Below are positions 33,519 through 40,257 of a stretch of DNA of 50,452 bases, piece by piece (positions within the stretch are counted from its first letter, which is position 1; each line of letters starts with the position of its first letter). Both the position numbers and the translations under genes were made by a program. Location of the stretch: positions 1 to 50,452 of IMG/VR virus record IMGVR_UViG_3300042472_000152; one strand, given 5' to 3'. Source of the stretch: a virus. The notes under the pieces were generated by a model. The model saw nothing but the letters and a program-made list of their open reading frames with translations, ran no database searches and was not told where the DNA came from.

Positions 33519-33719
33519 TTAGCGTGCGCCTGTACCACGGCGTGGCTGGGTGTGTGTTTTAAGTGTGTAGAACTTCCAGTTGTAGGCGTCTATCTCGTCC
33601 TGCTCCCGCGCTTGGCGGAGCTTCTCTTTCTTGGCGTAGTTGGTAGCCGTGGCTATCTCGTCGCGCAGTTTGCGCAGCTTAGCGAGTTCTGTTTCGCGGA
33701 TGTGGGTGAGTTTTAGCAT
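33519..33719 (-). CDS. Small basic coiled-coil protein
   Basis: A 66-residue protein with GGAGAATAAACC before the ATG. MLKLTHIRETELAKLRKLRD and the following ATNYAKKEKLRQAREQDEID form a long charged helix, ending with a basic PRRGTGAR. It is the first gene downstream of pseudoknot-like element A and probably the first gene of this transcript, with a candidate promoter just upstream. Function unknown; a small nucleic-acid binder is possible. Confidence 0.65.
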   Translation of the reverse strand: MLKLTHIRETELAKLRKLRDEIATATNYAKKEKLRQAREQDEIDAYNWKFYTLKTHTQPRRGTGAR

Positions 33720-33737
33720 GGTTTATTCTCCGAAAGT

Positions 33738-33767
33738 GCCAACTGAGACGGCAGTTGGCGAACCGTT
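33738..33767 (-). ncRNA. Pseudoknot-like leader element A
   Basis: On the minus strand AACGGTTC is followed by GCCAACTG, loop CCGTCT, and CAGTTGGC. The 8-bp stem is fully paired and differs from element B at four pairs that remain complementary. The AGGAG-type ribosome site lies about 10 bases after it. Confidence 0.6.
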
Positions 33768-33792
33768 AGACAAATTTCTGCCAAATAGTCAA
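33765..33792 (-). promoter_or_regulatory. Candidate leftward promoter overlapping inverted repeat
   Basis: TTGACT (33787-33792) and TCTAAC (33765-33770) on the minus strand, 16 bp apart, lie just upstream of element A. The -35 sits inside the inverted repeat shared with 34075-34100. If real, its start site would fall inside or just before element A, so the promoter and the pseudoknot reading conflict. Confidence 0.3.
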
Positions 33793-33801
33793 GCTCATAA
33801 C
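33776..33801 (-). repeat. Inverted repeat, minus-orientation copy
   Basis: On the minus strand it reads GTTATGAGCTTGACTATTTG then GCAGAA, and matches the plus-strand copy at 34075-34100 in 24 of 26 bases. Each copy contains TTGACT. Confidence 0.7.
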
Positions 33802-34074
33802 TACAACAGCCTAGCATTTTGCCAAGCAGTTAGCGTTGATTTATAAGGGTTTTTTGCTATATCAGGCAGGTATCTATATGGAAAACGGAAAGCTTCAGGG
33901 AGACAGCGTACGTAAAAACTGTGTAGAACAAAAACAGGGAGAGGAAAAAAGTCTACACACATTATACGTATCACCTATCCTTTTTAGTTTTAAATATATA
34001 TAGATAGATGGATGATATAGGAGAATTCCTATATGTGGCGCGGGTTTAGGCGTGGCAAAAGCGTGTCGGCTGAT

Positions 34075-34100
34075 GTTATGCGCTTGACTATTTGGCAAAA
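34075..34100 (+). repeat. Inverted repeat, plus-orientation copy
   Basis: GTTATGCGCTTGACTATTTG followed by GCAAAA on the plus strand. It faces the copy at 33776-33801 across 273 bp of AT-rich DNA. Confidence 0.7.
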
Positions 34101-34130
34101 GCCGAATTCTACACACTTGTGACATACACA

Positions 34131-34151
34131 GGTGAGACAGGTTGACTCACC
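34131..34151 (-). repeat. Post-stop hairpin repeat, copy 2
   Basis: Minus strand reads GGTGAGTCAACCTGTCTCACC directly after TAG of the gene at 34151. The arms pair with one T-T mismatch around an ACC loop. It is identical over 22 bp (plus-strand 34129-34150) to the copy at 34479-34500. Confidence 0.7.
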
Positions 34152-34336
34152 TAAGGTATTTTTCCTAATGGGGTTGCTAGTGCGTTACCCAAACGCCTAG
34201 CTATATACTCCCGCGCCCATGTGGGCGAGTAGGGGAAAAACCCAGGCGTGCGCAGGGTATGCGCCACGCTTTTGCGCGGCCACAAGTCTTGCCCGCCTAC
34301 TGTTCGGGCTAGTTGACGTTTGATTGCGTTTGACAT
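34151..34336 (-). CDS. Hypothetical small basic protein
   Basis: A 61-residue protein with TGGAG before its ATG. It starts MSNAIKRQLARTVGGQDLWP and is basic, with a WAREYIARRLGNALATPLGK end. It is the second gene of the early arm. The leader upstream of its start has several predicted hairpins. No domain recognised; small basic proteins at this position often bind host machinery. Confidence 0.6.
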   Translation of the reverse strand: MSNAIKRQLARTVGGQDLWPRKSVAHTLRTPGFFPYSPTWAREYIARRLGNALATPLGKIP

Positions 34337-34496
34337 TTTTAATCTCCAGTATGAAACGTGACTGAGCAGTCACAAAGTGCACGAGGCGTGCGCGGAATGC
34401 CCAGCGAGTACAAAAGCTGACTCGCTAGACACAAAACGAAACACCAGCCAGACCCGCTGTCTGTACCGGCGCAGGAATCAGGTGAGACAGGTTGAC
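34337..34496 (-). other. Structured non-coding leader
   Basis: No gene is seen here. Three perfect hairpins lie in 160 bp on the minus strand: GTGACT/AGTCAC with a 4-nt loop (34360-34375 region), GCACG/CGTGC with a 3-nt loop, and AGCGAGT/ACTCGCT with a 10-nt loop. They are between the first and second early genes. This could be RNase III-type processing structures or a small RNA. Confidence 0.45.
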
Positions 34497-34500
34497 TCAC
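34482..34500 (-). repeat. Post-stop hairpin repeat, copy 3
   Basis: Minus strand GTGAGTCAACCTGTCTCAC includes the TGA stop of the gene at 34497 within its first arm. It shares 22 bp with copy 2. Confidence 0.7.
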
Positions 34501-34892
34501 TTAAAGCTGATAGATGCACGCAACTCGGACAGCAACGCGTCAAACTGCTTCTTGGTCAGGCCCGCCTCAATGATGGTGCTGCTAAGCGACTTAACCAGTT
34601 TCTTGTCCACAGCTACTTTGTTGGCCTGCTTGGGTGCTGCATCACCCACGATAGCCTTGATGATGCGGTTGGCCTTGCGCTTTGCCGCACAGAAGCTATC
34701 CGCCCACTCGCCGTCCGCAAACGTCTCGCCGTAGTGCGCCGCCACGATGGGCGCCACGATAGCCTTGACCGCCTCGCGCTCTGCGCCCTTGAGCAGCTTC
34801 TGTAACGTTGTTAACTGCGCCTCGAATGCGTCCCCCGCATTGAGTGCAGCAATGATTGCGTTAGTGATTGCAGTAGTGTTGAACTTAGCCAT
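34497..34892 (-). CDS. Hypothetical early protein (first gene of the left arm)
   Basis: A 131-residue protein using ATG 34892 with AGGAGAAATCAA before it. The frame remains open to 34970, but that start has no ribosome site and would run through the hairpin copy 4. It starts MAKFNTTAITNAIIAALNAG and is Ala/Lys-rich and helical, with FDALLSELRASISFK at the end and PIVAAHYGETFADGEWADSF in the middle. It may be DNA-binding. It would be the first protein made after infection if the promoter at 35147-35177 is the early one. No family named. Confidence 0.75.
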   Translation of the reverse strand: MAKFNTTAITNAIIAALNAGDAFEAQLTTLQKLLKGAEREAVKAIVAPIVAAHYGETFADGEWADSFCAAKRKANRIIKAIVGDAAPKQANKVAVDKKLVKSLSSTIIEAGLTKKQFDALLSELRASISFK

Positions 34893-34907
34893 TTGATTTC
34901 TCCTAGG

Positions 34908-34924
34908 TGAGACAGGTTGTCTCA
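34908..34924 (-). repeat. Hairpin repeat, copy 4, in the leader of the first early gene
   Basis: TGAGACA-ACC-TGTCTCA on the minus strand is a perfect 7-bp stem with the same ACC loop as copies 2 and 3. It lies 16 bases before the start of the first early gene, near the AGGAG ribosome site. Confidence 0.6.
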
Positions 34925-35005
34925 GTTGATGCCGTGCAGCAGAGCCATTCCCCACCGCATCGACAACCAAATTTTACTCGAAGGGGTGTTTTTGACCTCT
35001 TTATG

Positions 35006-35014
35006 TGGTATAAG
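35006..35014 (+). promoter_or_regulatory. Candidate extended -10 promoter for the late arm
   Basis: TG-G-TATAAG at 35006-35014 fits an extended -10. The nearest -35-like TTGACC is too close. The context GTGGTATA also occurs before the giant gene. A start here would give a leader of about 310 nt before the terminase genes. Confidence 0.35.
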
Positions 35015-35146
35015 GCGACCCGTACCCTACCCCCACCCAACCTTATTGACGAGGCTATGCTACGTAGCCATAAACACTGTTTTGCAACCGCAAACCCATT
35101 TTTCCAATAACGCCCCCCTATCTTCCAAATCACCCCAGCCCCAAAA

Positions 35147-35177
35147 ATTATAAAAATCCTAAACAACCTCTTGTCTA
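35147..35177 (-). promoter_or_regulatory. Candidate leftward early promoter
   Basis: Minus strand TATAAT (35147-35152, perfect) and TAGACA (35172-35177) are spaced 19 bp, slightly long. The -35 lies inside operator-like site 1, so a bound repressor would cover it. This is the best candidate for the promoter of the whole early arm. Confidence 0.5.
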
Positions 35178-35187
35178 AAGTTAGACA
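35172..35187. promoter_or_regulatory. Operator-like site 1, TGTCTAAAGTTAGACA
   Basis: A perfect palindrome with 7-bp arms and a two-base centre. It shares TGTC-N8-GACA with the sites at 29463 and 19907. A dimeric HTH protein is the natural ligand; the HTH gene at 18124 is the obvious candidate. Confidence 0.6.
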
Positions 35188-35201
35188 TTACCAAGCAAAA
35201 A

Positions 35202-35227
35202 AAACCCTCGGCGCAAACCAAGGGTTT
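35202..35227 (-). terminator. Rho-independent terminator reading leftward
   Basis: AAACCCT/AGGGTTT stem of 7 bp around a 12-nt loop. On the minus strand the right side continues as eight Ts (AGGGTTTTTTTT), the expected U-tract. It would stop leftward antisense transcription from the late genes before it enters the early control region. Confidence 0.6.
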
Positions 35228-35263
35228 AAAAATGAGCCGTCAAGCCCACTCAAGGAGAAGCAA

Positions 35264-35311
35264 ATGCGCAAACTTGCACAATCACCGGAACTGAGTATAT
35301 ACTTCCACTAA
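35264..35311 (+). CDS. 15-residue leader peptide before terminase
   Basis: An ATG with an excellent AAGGAGAAGC ribosome site, at spacing of about 7 bases, opens MRKLAQSPELSIYFH followed by TAA. It is in the same frame as the terminase gene that starts 21 bases after the stop. A ribosome site this strong for only 15 codons suggests a translation-control minicistron, not a functional protein. It could also be the remnant of a truncated longer start. Confidence 0.5.
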   Translation: MRKLAQSPELSIYFH

Positions 35312-35332
35312 CGAGGCTGCAAGGGCTTACGC

Positions 35333-35908
35333 ATGTTTGACCACCTGATTGAATTTGAACCGGATGTTTTTAACAACAGTTCGGAGCACATACTGGACAC
35401 CGACGAGGTGACTCCAGCGCAAGCGCTTGACGCCAAAATCAAGACCAAGGACTGGTTGGCAGAACTGGGCGCGGTAGATTCAGACACCATAAGCACACAG
35501 CTAAACCAAGACGCGGCACGCTCCACGTTTGCCAACCTCATCACCAACGCCCCTACGCAGATCACCCACACAACCATCGCCCAAATCAAAACACCCGAGG
35601 CCGTCCAACACATTGTGGGCATGCTTACCGCCTACGATTGGGAGTTTATTCACCAAGCGCAGCAGTTGCGCGGCTACGCGGTAGCCCAGTTGGTCGAGGA
35701 AACCAAGAACCCCAGCGCCAACATCCGGTTAAAAGCCCTTGGGCTGTTGGGCAAAGTGACCGAGATTGGGCTGTTCACCGACAAGATTGAGGTGAAAAAA
35801 GAAACCCTAACCGACAACGAGCTTGACCAACGCATAAAAGACAAGCTGTCCAAGTTTATGGGCGTGGTGGACATTCAAGAAGTGACGGATGTGCATGACG
35901 CCGGATAA
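35333..35908 (+). CDS. terS: Terminase small subunit
   Basis: A 191-residue protein immediately before the large terminase, overlapping it by 20 bp. AAGGG lies eight bases before the ATG. It begins acidic (MFDHLIEFEPDVFNNSSEH). A middle helix region contains LKALGLLGKVTEIGLFTDKI, and the C-terminus has TDNELDQRIKDKLSKFMG. No classical HTH is obvious, as is frequent in small terminases. It recognises phage DNA and hands it to the motor encoded next door. The assignment rests on position, size and helical pattern. Confidence 0.75.
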   Translation: MFDHLIEFEPDVFNNSSEHILDTDEVTPAQALDAKIKTKDWLAELGAVDSDTISTQLNQDAARSTFANLITNAPTQITHTTIAQIKTPEAVQHIVGMLTAYDWEFIHQAQQLRGYAVAQLVEETKNPSANIRLKALGLLGKVTEIGLFTDKIEVKKETLTDNELDQRIKDKLSKFMGVVDIQEVTDVHDAG

Positions 35909-37433
35909 GCTCACCTCCCTGACAAAACCTGAGCTTGAAGCGCTGCTGCGGGCGCTACCTACAATGTCCGTGGCGGACAAAATGGAGTTGTTTGCGGATT
36001 TGGAGGTCAGGGAGCGCCGCGCTACGCTCTTGGCAGCGCAAACTAACATGCTGGGGTTTGCCAACGCGGTCTATCCGGGGTTCAAAGTGGGGCCTCACCA
36101 CAAAAAACTGGCAAAAATCTTTACTGATGTGATTGAGGGCAAGAAAAAACGGGTGATTATCAACATCGCCCCGCGTATGGGCAAGTCCGAGTTCTCTTCC
36201 TACCTGTTTCCGGCGTACTTCCTTGGTAAATACCCCGAAAAGAAGATTATTATGGCAACCCACACCGCTGGGTTGTCCGAAGACTTTGGTAGGCGGGTTC
36301 GAAATCTGATCGACGGCGAGGACTACTGTGAAGTTTTTCCTAATACTTTGGTCGCGGACGACCAAAAAGCCGCGGGTAAATGGAGTACCTCCGCAGGAGG
36401 CCAGTACTACGCCGCAGGCGTGGGGGGTGCGCTTGCTGGTCGCGGTGCGGACTTGTTCGTCGTAGACGACCCTCACTCGGAGCAGGACGTAAAAGCCAAC
36501 AGTCGTCTAGCGTTTGACACGGCTTGGTCGTGGTTCCAAACTGGCCCCTTGCAGCGCCTAATGCCCGGAGGGGCGATCATTATTGTGATGACGCGCTGGG
36601 GCAAACTTGACCTGACCGGGCGGCTGATCGACTACCAGACCAAGAATCCCGACGCCGAGCCGTGGGAAATCGTAGAACTACCGGCCATACTGAACGAGGG
36701 GGCTGAGGACGAGAAATCCCTTTGGCCGGAGCAGTGGCCGTTGGAGCAGCTAAAGACCACCAAGGCATCCATTGACCCCCAGTACTGGAACGCCCAGTAC
36801 ATGCAGCAGCCCACAAGCAACGCCGCCGCCATAATTTCCCGCAAACTGTGGAGAATATGGGAGCGCGAAGAGCCGCCCAAATGTGAGTACATCATCCAGT
36901 CGTGGGACACGGCCCATGAAGTAAAGAACAACTCGGACTACTCGGCCTGCACAACGTGGGGTATTTTCTACAACGAGGATGAAAAGGACGAGGCCCAGAT
37001 AATTTTGCTCGATGCGTTTAAAGACCGCATGACCTTCCCCGACCTCAAGGCAGCAGCGCTAAAGCACTATAGGGAGTGGGAGCCTGATGCGTTCATTGTG
37101 GAGAAAAAGTCAGCAGGTGCTCCGTTGATACAAGAATTGCGGGCGATGGACATCCCCGTGCAGGAAACCAACCCCAGCCGGGGCAACGATAAGATAGTAC
37201 GGGTCAACGCCATTGCCGATTTGTTTGCTTCTGGTATGGTGTGGGCTCCCGATACGCGTTGGGCGCGGGAAGTGATTGAGGAAGTAGCCTCGTTCCCCAA
37301 CGGTGATAATGACGACTTTGTGGATACTACCAGCCAAGCGTTGTTGCGTTTTCGCCAAGGCGGTTTCATTACGCTGAACACAGATGCAAAAGACGACCCC
37401 ACTTATTACAAGCGCCGTGCGGCGTATTACTGA
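35889..37433 (+). CDS. terL: Terminase large subunit
   Basis: A 514-residue DNA packaging ATPase-nuclease. Walker A is NIAPRMGKSEFSS near residue 94. Walker B is ADLFVVDDPHSE near 189. The coupling-type IVMTRWGKLD follows near 236. The nuclease domain shows IQSWDTAHE near 335, DAFIVEKKSAGAP near 400 and DDFVDTTSQAL near 475, with the metal-binding acids in place. An alternative ATG two codons downstream (35895) exists. It forms the packaging motor with the portal encoded 17 bp later. Confidence 0.95.
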   Translation: MCMTPDKLTSLTKPELEALLRALPTMSVADKMELFADLEVRERRATLLAAQTNMLGFANAVYPGFKVGPHHKKLAKIFTDVIEGKKKRVIINIAPRMGKSEFSSYLFPAYFLGKYPEKKIIMATHTAGLSEDFGRRVRNLIDGEDYCEVFPNTLVADDQKAAGKWSTSAGGQYYAAGVGGALAGRGADLFVVDDPHSEQDVKANSRLAFDTAWSWFQTGPLQRLMPGGAIIIVMTRWGKLDLTGRLIDYQTKNPDAEPWEIVELPAILNEGAEDEKSLWPEQWPLEQLKTTKASIDPQYWNAQYMQQPTSNAAAIISRKLWRIWEREEPPKCEYIIQSWDTAHEVKNNSDYSACTTWGIFYNEDEKDEAQIILLDAFKDRMTFPDLKAAALKHYREWEPDAFIVEKKSAGAPLIQELRAMDIPVQETNPSRGNDKIVRVNAIADLFASGMVWAPDTRWAREVIEEVASFPNGDNDDFVDTTSQALLRFRQGGFITLNTDAKDDPTYYKRRAAYY

Positions 37434-37450
37434 GTTTTTAAGGATTTGAT

Positions 37451-40066
37451 ATGGCAACCAATGTAGACAAAGCCCTGTACCAACAACCAATGGGGATTGA
37501 CGCGCTTGCACAAGATGAGGAGCCCATTGAGATTGATATTGTTGACCCCGAGGAAGTGACCATCGGTATTGGTGGCATGCAGATCAGCCTGAAACCCGGA
37601 GACGATGGGGACGAAGGCTTTAGTGACAACCTTGCGGAGTACATGGCTGATGGTGTACTAAGTAAGATAGCCGGGGACTTGTCCTCAGATATTGACAATG
37701 ACAGCGTGAGCCGCAAGGACTGGGAGAAAGCGTACACCGAGGGCTTGAAGCTCTTGGGCCTTCAGTATGAAGAGCGCACGGAGCCGTGGAACGGAGCCAG
37801 CGGTGTGTTTCACCCGATGATTACCGAAGCGGTTGTGCGTTTCCAAAGCGAGACTATTACGGAGATGTTCCCGGCCTCTGGCCCTGTGCGTACCAAGATC
37901 GTTGGTAAGGAAACGCCTGAGAAAACTCAGGCCGCAGCGCGGGTTGAGGAGGACATGAACTACGAGTTGACGGAGGTTATGCGCGACTTCCGGCCTGAGC
38001 AAGAACGCATGCTGTGGAGCCTACCGGCTACCGGCTCAGCGTTTAAAAAGGTCTACTTTGACCCCAGTTTGAATCGGCCTGTCTCTACGTTTATCCCCGC
38101 CGAGGACATGCTGCTGCCTTATGGCGCAACCGATTTGGACACCTGCTACCGCCTCACGCATGTGATGCGCAAAACTAAGAACGAGATACTAAAGCTGCAA
38201 AAAGCCGGGTTCTATTTGGATGTGGACTTGCCTGACCCCAGTAAAGATTCCACCAACATCCAAAAAGCTAAGGACAAGGAAACCGGGTTTACGGATTTGA
38301 ACGATGACCGCTATGTGCTTTATGAGTGCCACGTAGATTTGGACTTGAGCGAGTACGACGACAAAGCCGACAGCGAAGATGAAGACGGCGAGGATGACGA
38401 TGAGGGCATCGCCCTGCCGTACGTGGTCACCATGATTAAGGGCGACAACACGGTGCTTGCCATCCGGCGTAACTGGTTGGAGGACGACAAGCTCAAACTA
38501 AAGCGCCAGCACTTTGTACACTACCAGTACATCCCCGGCTTTGGAGCCTACGGCTTTGGCCTGTTCCATTTGATCGGCGGGTTTGCCAAGTCGGCCACAT
38601 CCTTGATGCGCCAGTTGATAGACGCAGGAACCCTATCAAACTTGCCCGGTGGTCTCAAAGCCCGTGGTCTGCGGATTAAAGGCGATGACACCCCCATCTC
38701 CCCCGGCGAGTGGCGCGATGTAGATATTGGCTCGGGAGCGTTGCGCGACAACATCATGCCCTTGCCGTACAAGGAGCCAAGTCAGGTTCTGGCAGCACTA
38801 TTAGATAAGGTAGTGCAAGAGGGGCGCAACTTTGCATCCACCGCAGATATGCAGGTGAGCGACATGTCGGCCAACGCCCCGGTGGGCACAACGCTGGCAA
38901 TTCTTGAGCGCAGCTTAAAGGTAATGACGGCTGTGCAAGCGCGGCTGCACTACGCATTTAAGCAAGAACTGCGCCTTTTGTCCGTAATTATTCGTGACTA
39001 CACGGAAGACAAGTACGACTACACACCCGAAGGCGGTTCACCAAAAGCCAAGAAAAAAGACTACGACCACGTAGATGTCATTCCTGTCAGTGACCCCAAT
39101 GCAGCAACGCTAAGCCAGCGGGTTGTGCAGTACCAAGCGGTCATGCAGATGGCCCAGTCTGCACCGGACATTTACAACCTGCCCCAGTTGCACCGCAACA
39201 TGCTGGAGATTTTGGGGATAAAGAACGCCGACAAGCTCGTGCCGATGCCCGACGATATGAAGCCTGTTGATCCTGTCAGGGAGAACATGGCCGTCCTCAA
39301 GGGTGAGCCAGTCAAAGCGTTCTTGCACCAAGACCATAAGTCACACATAGCGGTGCACATGGGTATGACCCAAGACCCCGTGATAATGCAAGCCATTGGT
39401 CAAAACCCTAAAGCCCAAATCATGAGTGCCGCCCTCTTGGCGCACGTAGCCGAGCATGCTGGGTTTATGTATCGCAAGCAAATCGAAGAGCAACTGGGGA
39501 TGTCCTTGCCCAAGGATGACGAGCAGATGGCCCCGGAGATTGAGCAGGCGTTGTCGCAGATGATTGCCCAAGCCGCGCAGCAAGCACTGCAAGTTAACCA
39601 GCAGCAGCAAGCTCAGCAGCAATCACAACAGCAAGCCCAAGACCCGTTGGTGCAGATGCAGCAGCAAGAGTTGCAACTAAAGCAAGGCGAGTTGCAGATC
39701 AAACAAGGCGAGTTGCAGCTTAAAACCCAGCTTGAGCAGGCACGGTTGCAGTTAGATCAAACACGTTTGCAGATGGAGCAAGCAGGGTTGCAGGGCAAAA
39801 TGAAACTGGATGCGACCCGCATCGCCATAGATGCCGCCGCAAAACAAGATACCAACCAACTTAAGCAAAGCGAGTTTGAGGCGAACATGCAACTCAAAGG
39901 CATGCAAATGGGGGCGCAAATTAAACAGAGTCAGGAAAAGCAAACTTTTGACCAAGAGCACGCCGGAATAAAACTTGGTGCGCAGATGGCAAAGGACAGA
40001 CAGAAGCAGAAAATTGAGACGATTCAAACAGTAGCCAACGTGGCTAAACCAGAAAGTACTCCATGA
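37451..40066 (+). CDS. Portal protein
   Basis: An 871-residue protein with AAGGA before the ATG. The N-terminal region has RKDWEKAYTEGLKLLGLQYE followed by PWNGASGVFHPMITEAVVRF, a typical signature of podovirus portals. Next come a beta-rich wing and an acidic insert (SEDEDGEDDDEGI). Residues about 714-836 are a Gln-rich coiled coil with heptad-like repeats (LQLKQGELQIKQGELQLK), extending the usual portal length. It forms the ring at the packaging vertex, between terminase and scaffold genes. Assignment is strong from context and pattern. Confidence 0.9.
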   Translation: MATNVDKALYQQPMGIDALAQDEEPIEIDIVDPEEVTIGIGGMQISLKPGDDGDEGFSDNLAEYMADGVLSKIAGDLSSDIDNDSVSRKDWEKAYTEGLKLLGLQYEERTEPWNGASGVFHPMITEAVVRFQSETITEMFPASGPVRTKIVGKETPEKTQAAARVEEDMNYELTEVMRDFRPEQERMLWSLPATGSAFKKVYFDPSLNRPVSTFIPAEDMLLPYGATDLDTCYRLTHVMRKTKNEILKLQKAGFYLDVDLPDPSKDSTNIQKAKDKETGFTDLNDDRYVLYECHVDLDLSEYDDKADSEDEDGEDDDEGIALPYVVTMIKGDNTVLAIRRNWLEDDKLKLKRQHFVHYQYIPGFGAYGFGLFHLIGGFAKSATSLMRQLIDAGTLSNLPGGLKARGLRIKGDDTPISPGEWRDVDIGSGALRDNIMPLPYKEPSQVLAALLDKVVQEGRNFASTADMQVSDMSANAPVGTTLAILERSLKVMTAVQARLHYAFKQELRLLSVIIRDYTEDKYDYTPEGGSPKAKKKDYDHVDVIPVSDPNAATLSQRVVQYQAVMQMAQSAPDIYNLPQLHRNMLEILGIKNADKLVPMPDDMKPVDPVRENMAVLKGEPVKAFLHQDHKSHIAVHMGMTQDPVIMQAIGQNPKAQIMSAALLAHVAEHAGFMYRKQIEEQLGMSLPKDDEQMAPEIEQALSQMIAQAAQQALQVNQQQQAQQQSQQQAQDPLVQMQQQELQLKQGELQIKQGELQLKTQLEQARLQLDQTRLQMEQAGLQGKMKLDATRIAIDAAAKQDTNQLKQSEFEANMQLKGMQMGAQIKQSQEKQTFDQEHAGIKLGAQMAKDRQKQKIETIQTVANVAKPESTP

Positions 40067-40257
40067 TCCAAGATTTCGCACGCGTATTGCGCGAACAAAT
40101 ACGCACCGACATGAACAACTATACGGACGACATGGCGGGGGGTGCGTGTCGCACTTTTGACGAGTATCAAAAACTCTGTGGGGTTATCTCGGGTCTAGCC
40201 CTTGCAGAGCGTTATCTCCTTGACCTGCTAAAGAAAGCTGAAAACTCAGATGAATAG
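40063..40257 (+). CDS. Hypothetical small late protein
   Basis: A 64-residue protein, MIQDFARVLREQIRTDMNNY, mostly helical, with CRTFDEYQKLCGVISGLALA. It overlaps the portal stop by 4 bp and the next gene by 8 bp. This is a common small helical gene at this position in podovirus-like genomes. Possible portal or scaffold accessory; function unknown. Confidence 0.7.
   Translation: MIQDFARVLREQIRTDMNNYTDDMAGGACRTFDEYQKLCGVISGLALAERYLLDLLKKAENSDE

Larger units (their letters stand above)
33768..34130. other. Gene-free AT-rich region with inverted repeats
   Basis: No supported gene is seen in this stretch. It holds an inverted repeat pair at 33776-33801 and 34075-34100 (24 of 26 bases match in opposite orientation) and an AT-rich core around 33950-34020 including ATATATATAG. 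A perfect 7-bp-arm palindrome, TATAGGA-GAAT-TCCTATA, lies at 34016-34033. GTGTAGA and TCTACAC arms also lie at 33919 and 33952. This is consistent with a control region or replication origin, which cannot be proved from sequence. Confidence 0.5.
34925..35263. other. Divergent control region
   Basis: No gene is supported in this stretch. It separates the leftward early arm from the rightward late arm and contains, in order, an extended -10 element (35006-35014, plus), a TATAAT (35147-35152, minus), the palindromic operator-like site 1 (35172-35187) and a minus-strand terminator (35202-35227). Confidence 0.6.

Noticed and set aside
33878-34003. 41-residue plus-strand ORF in the gene-free region
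   Set aside because: Only weak upstream AGG at poor spacing, opposite to the operon, and it passes through the AT-rich core.
33895-34125. 76-residue minus-strand ORF in the gene-free region
   Set aside because: No ribosome site. The reading runs through AT-rich DNA and the inverted repeat; composition is unlike the neighbours.
34903-35166. 87-residue minus-strand ORF in the divergent region
   Set aside because: No ribosome site, a start upstream of the promoter candidate's -10, and it runs through hairpin copy 4.
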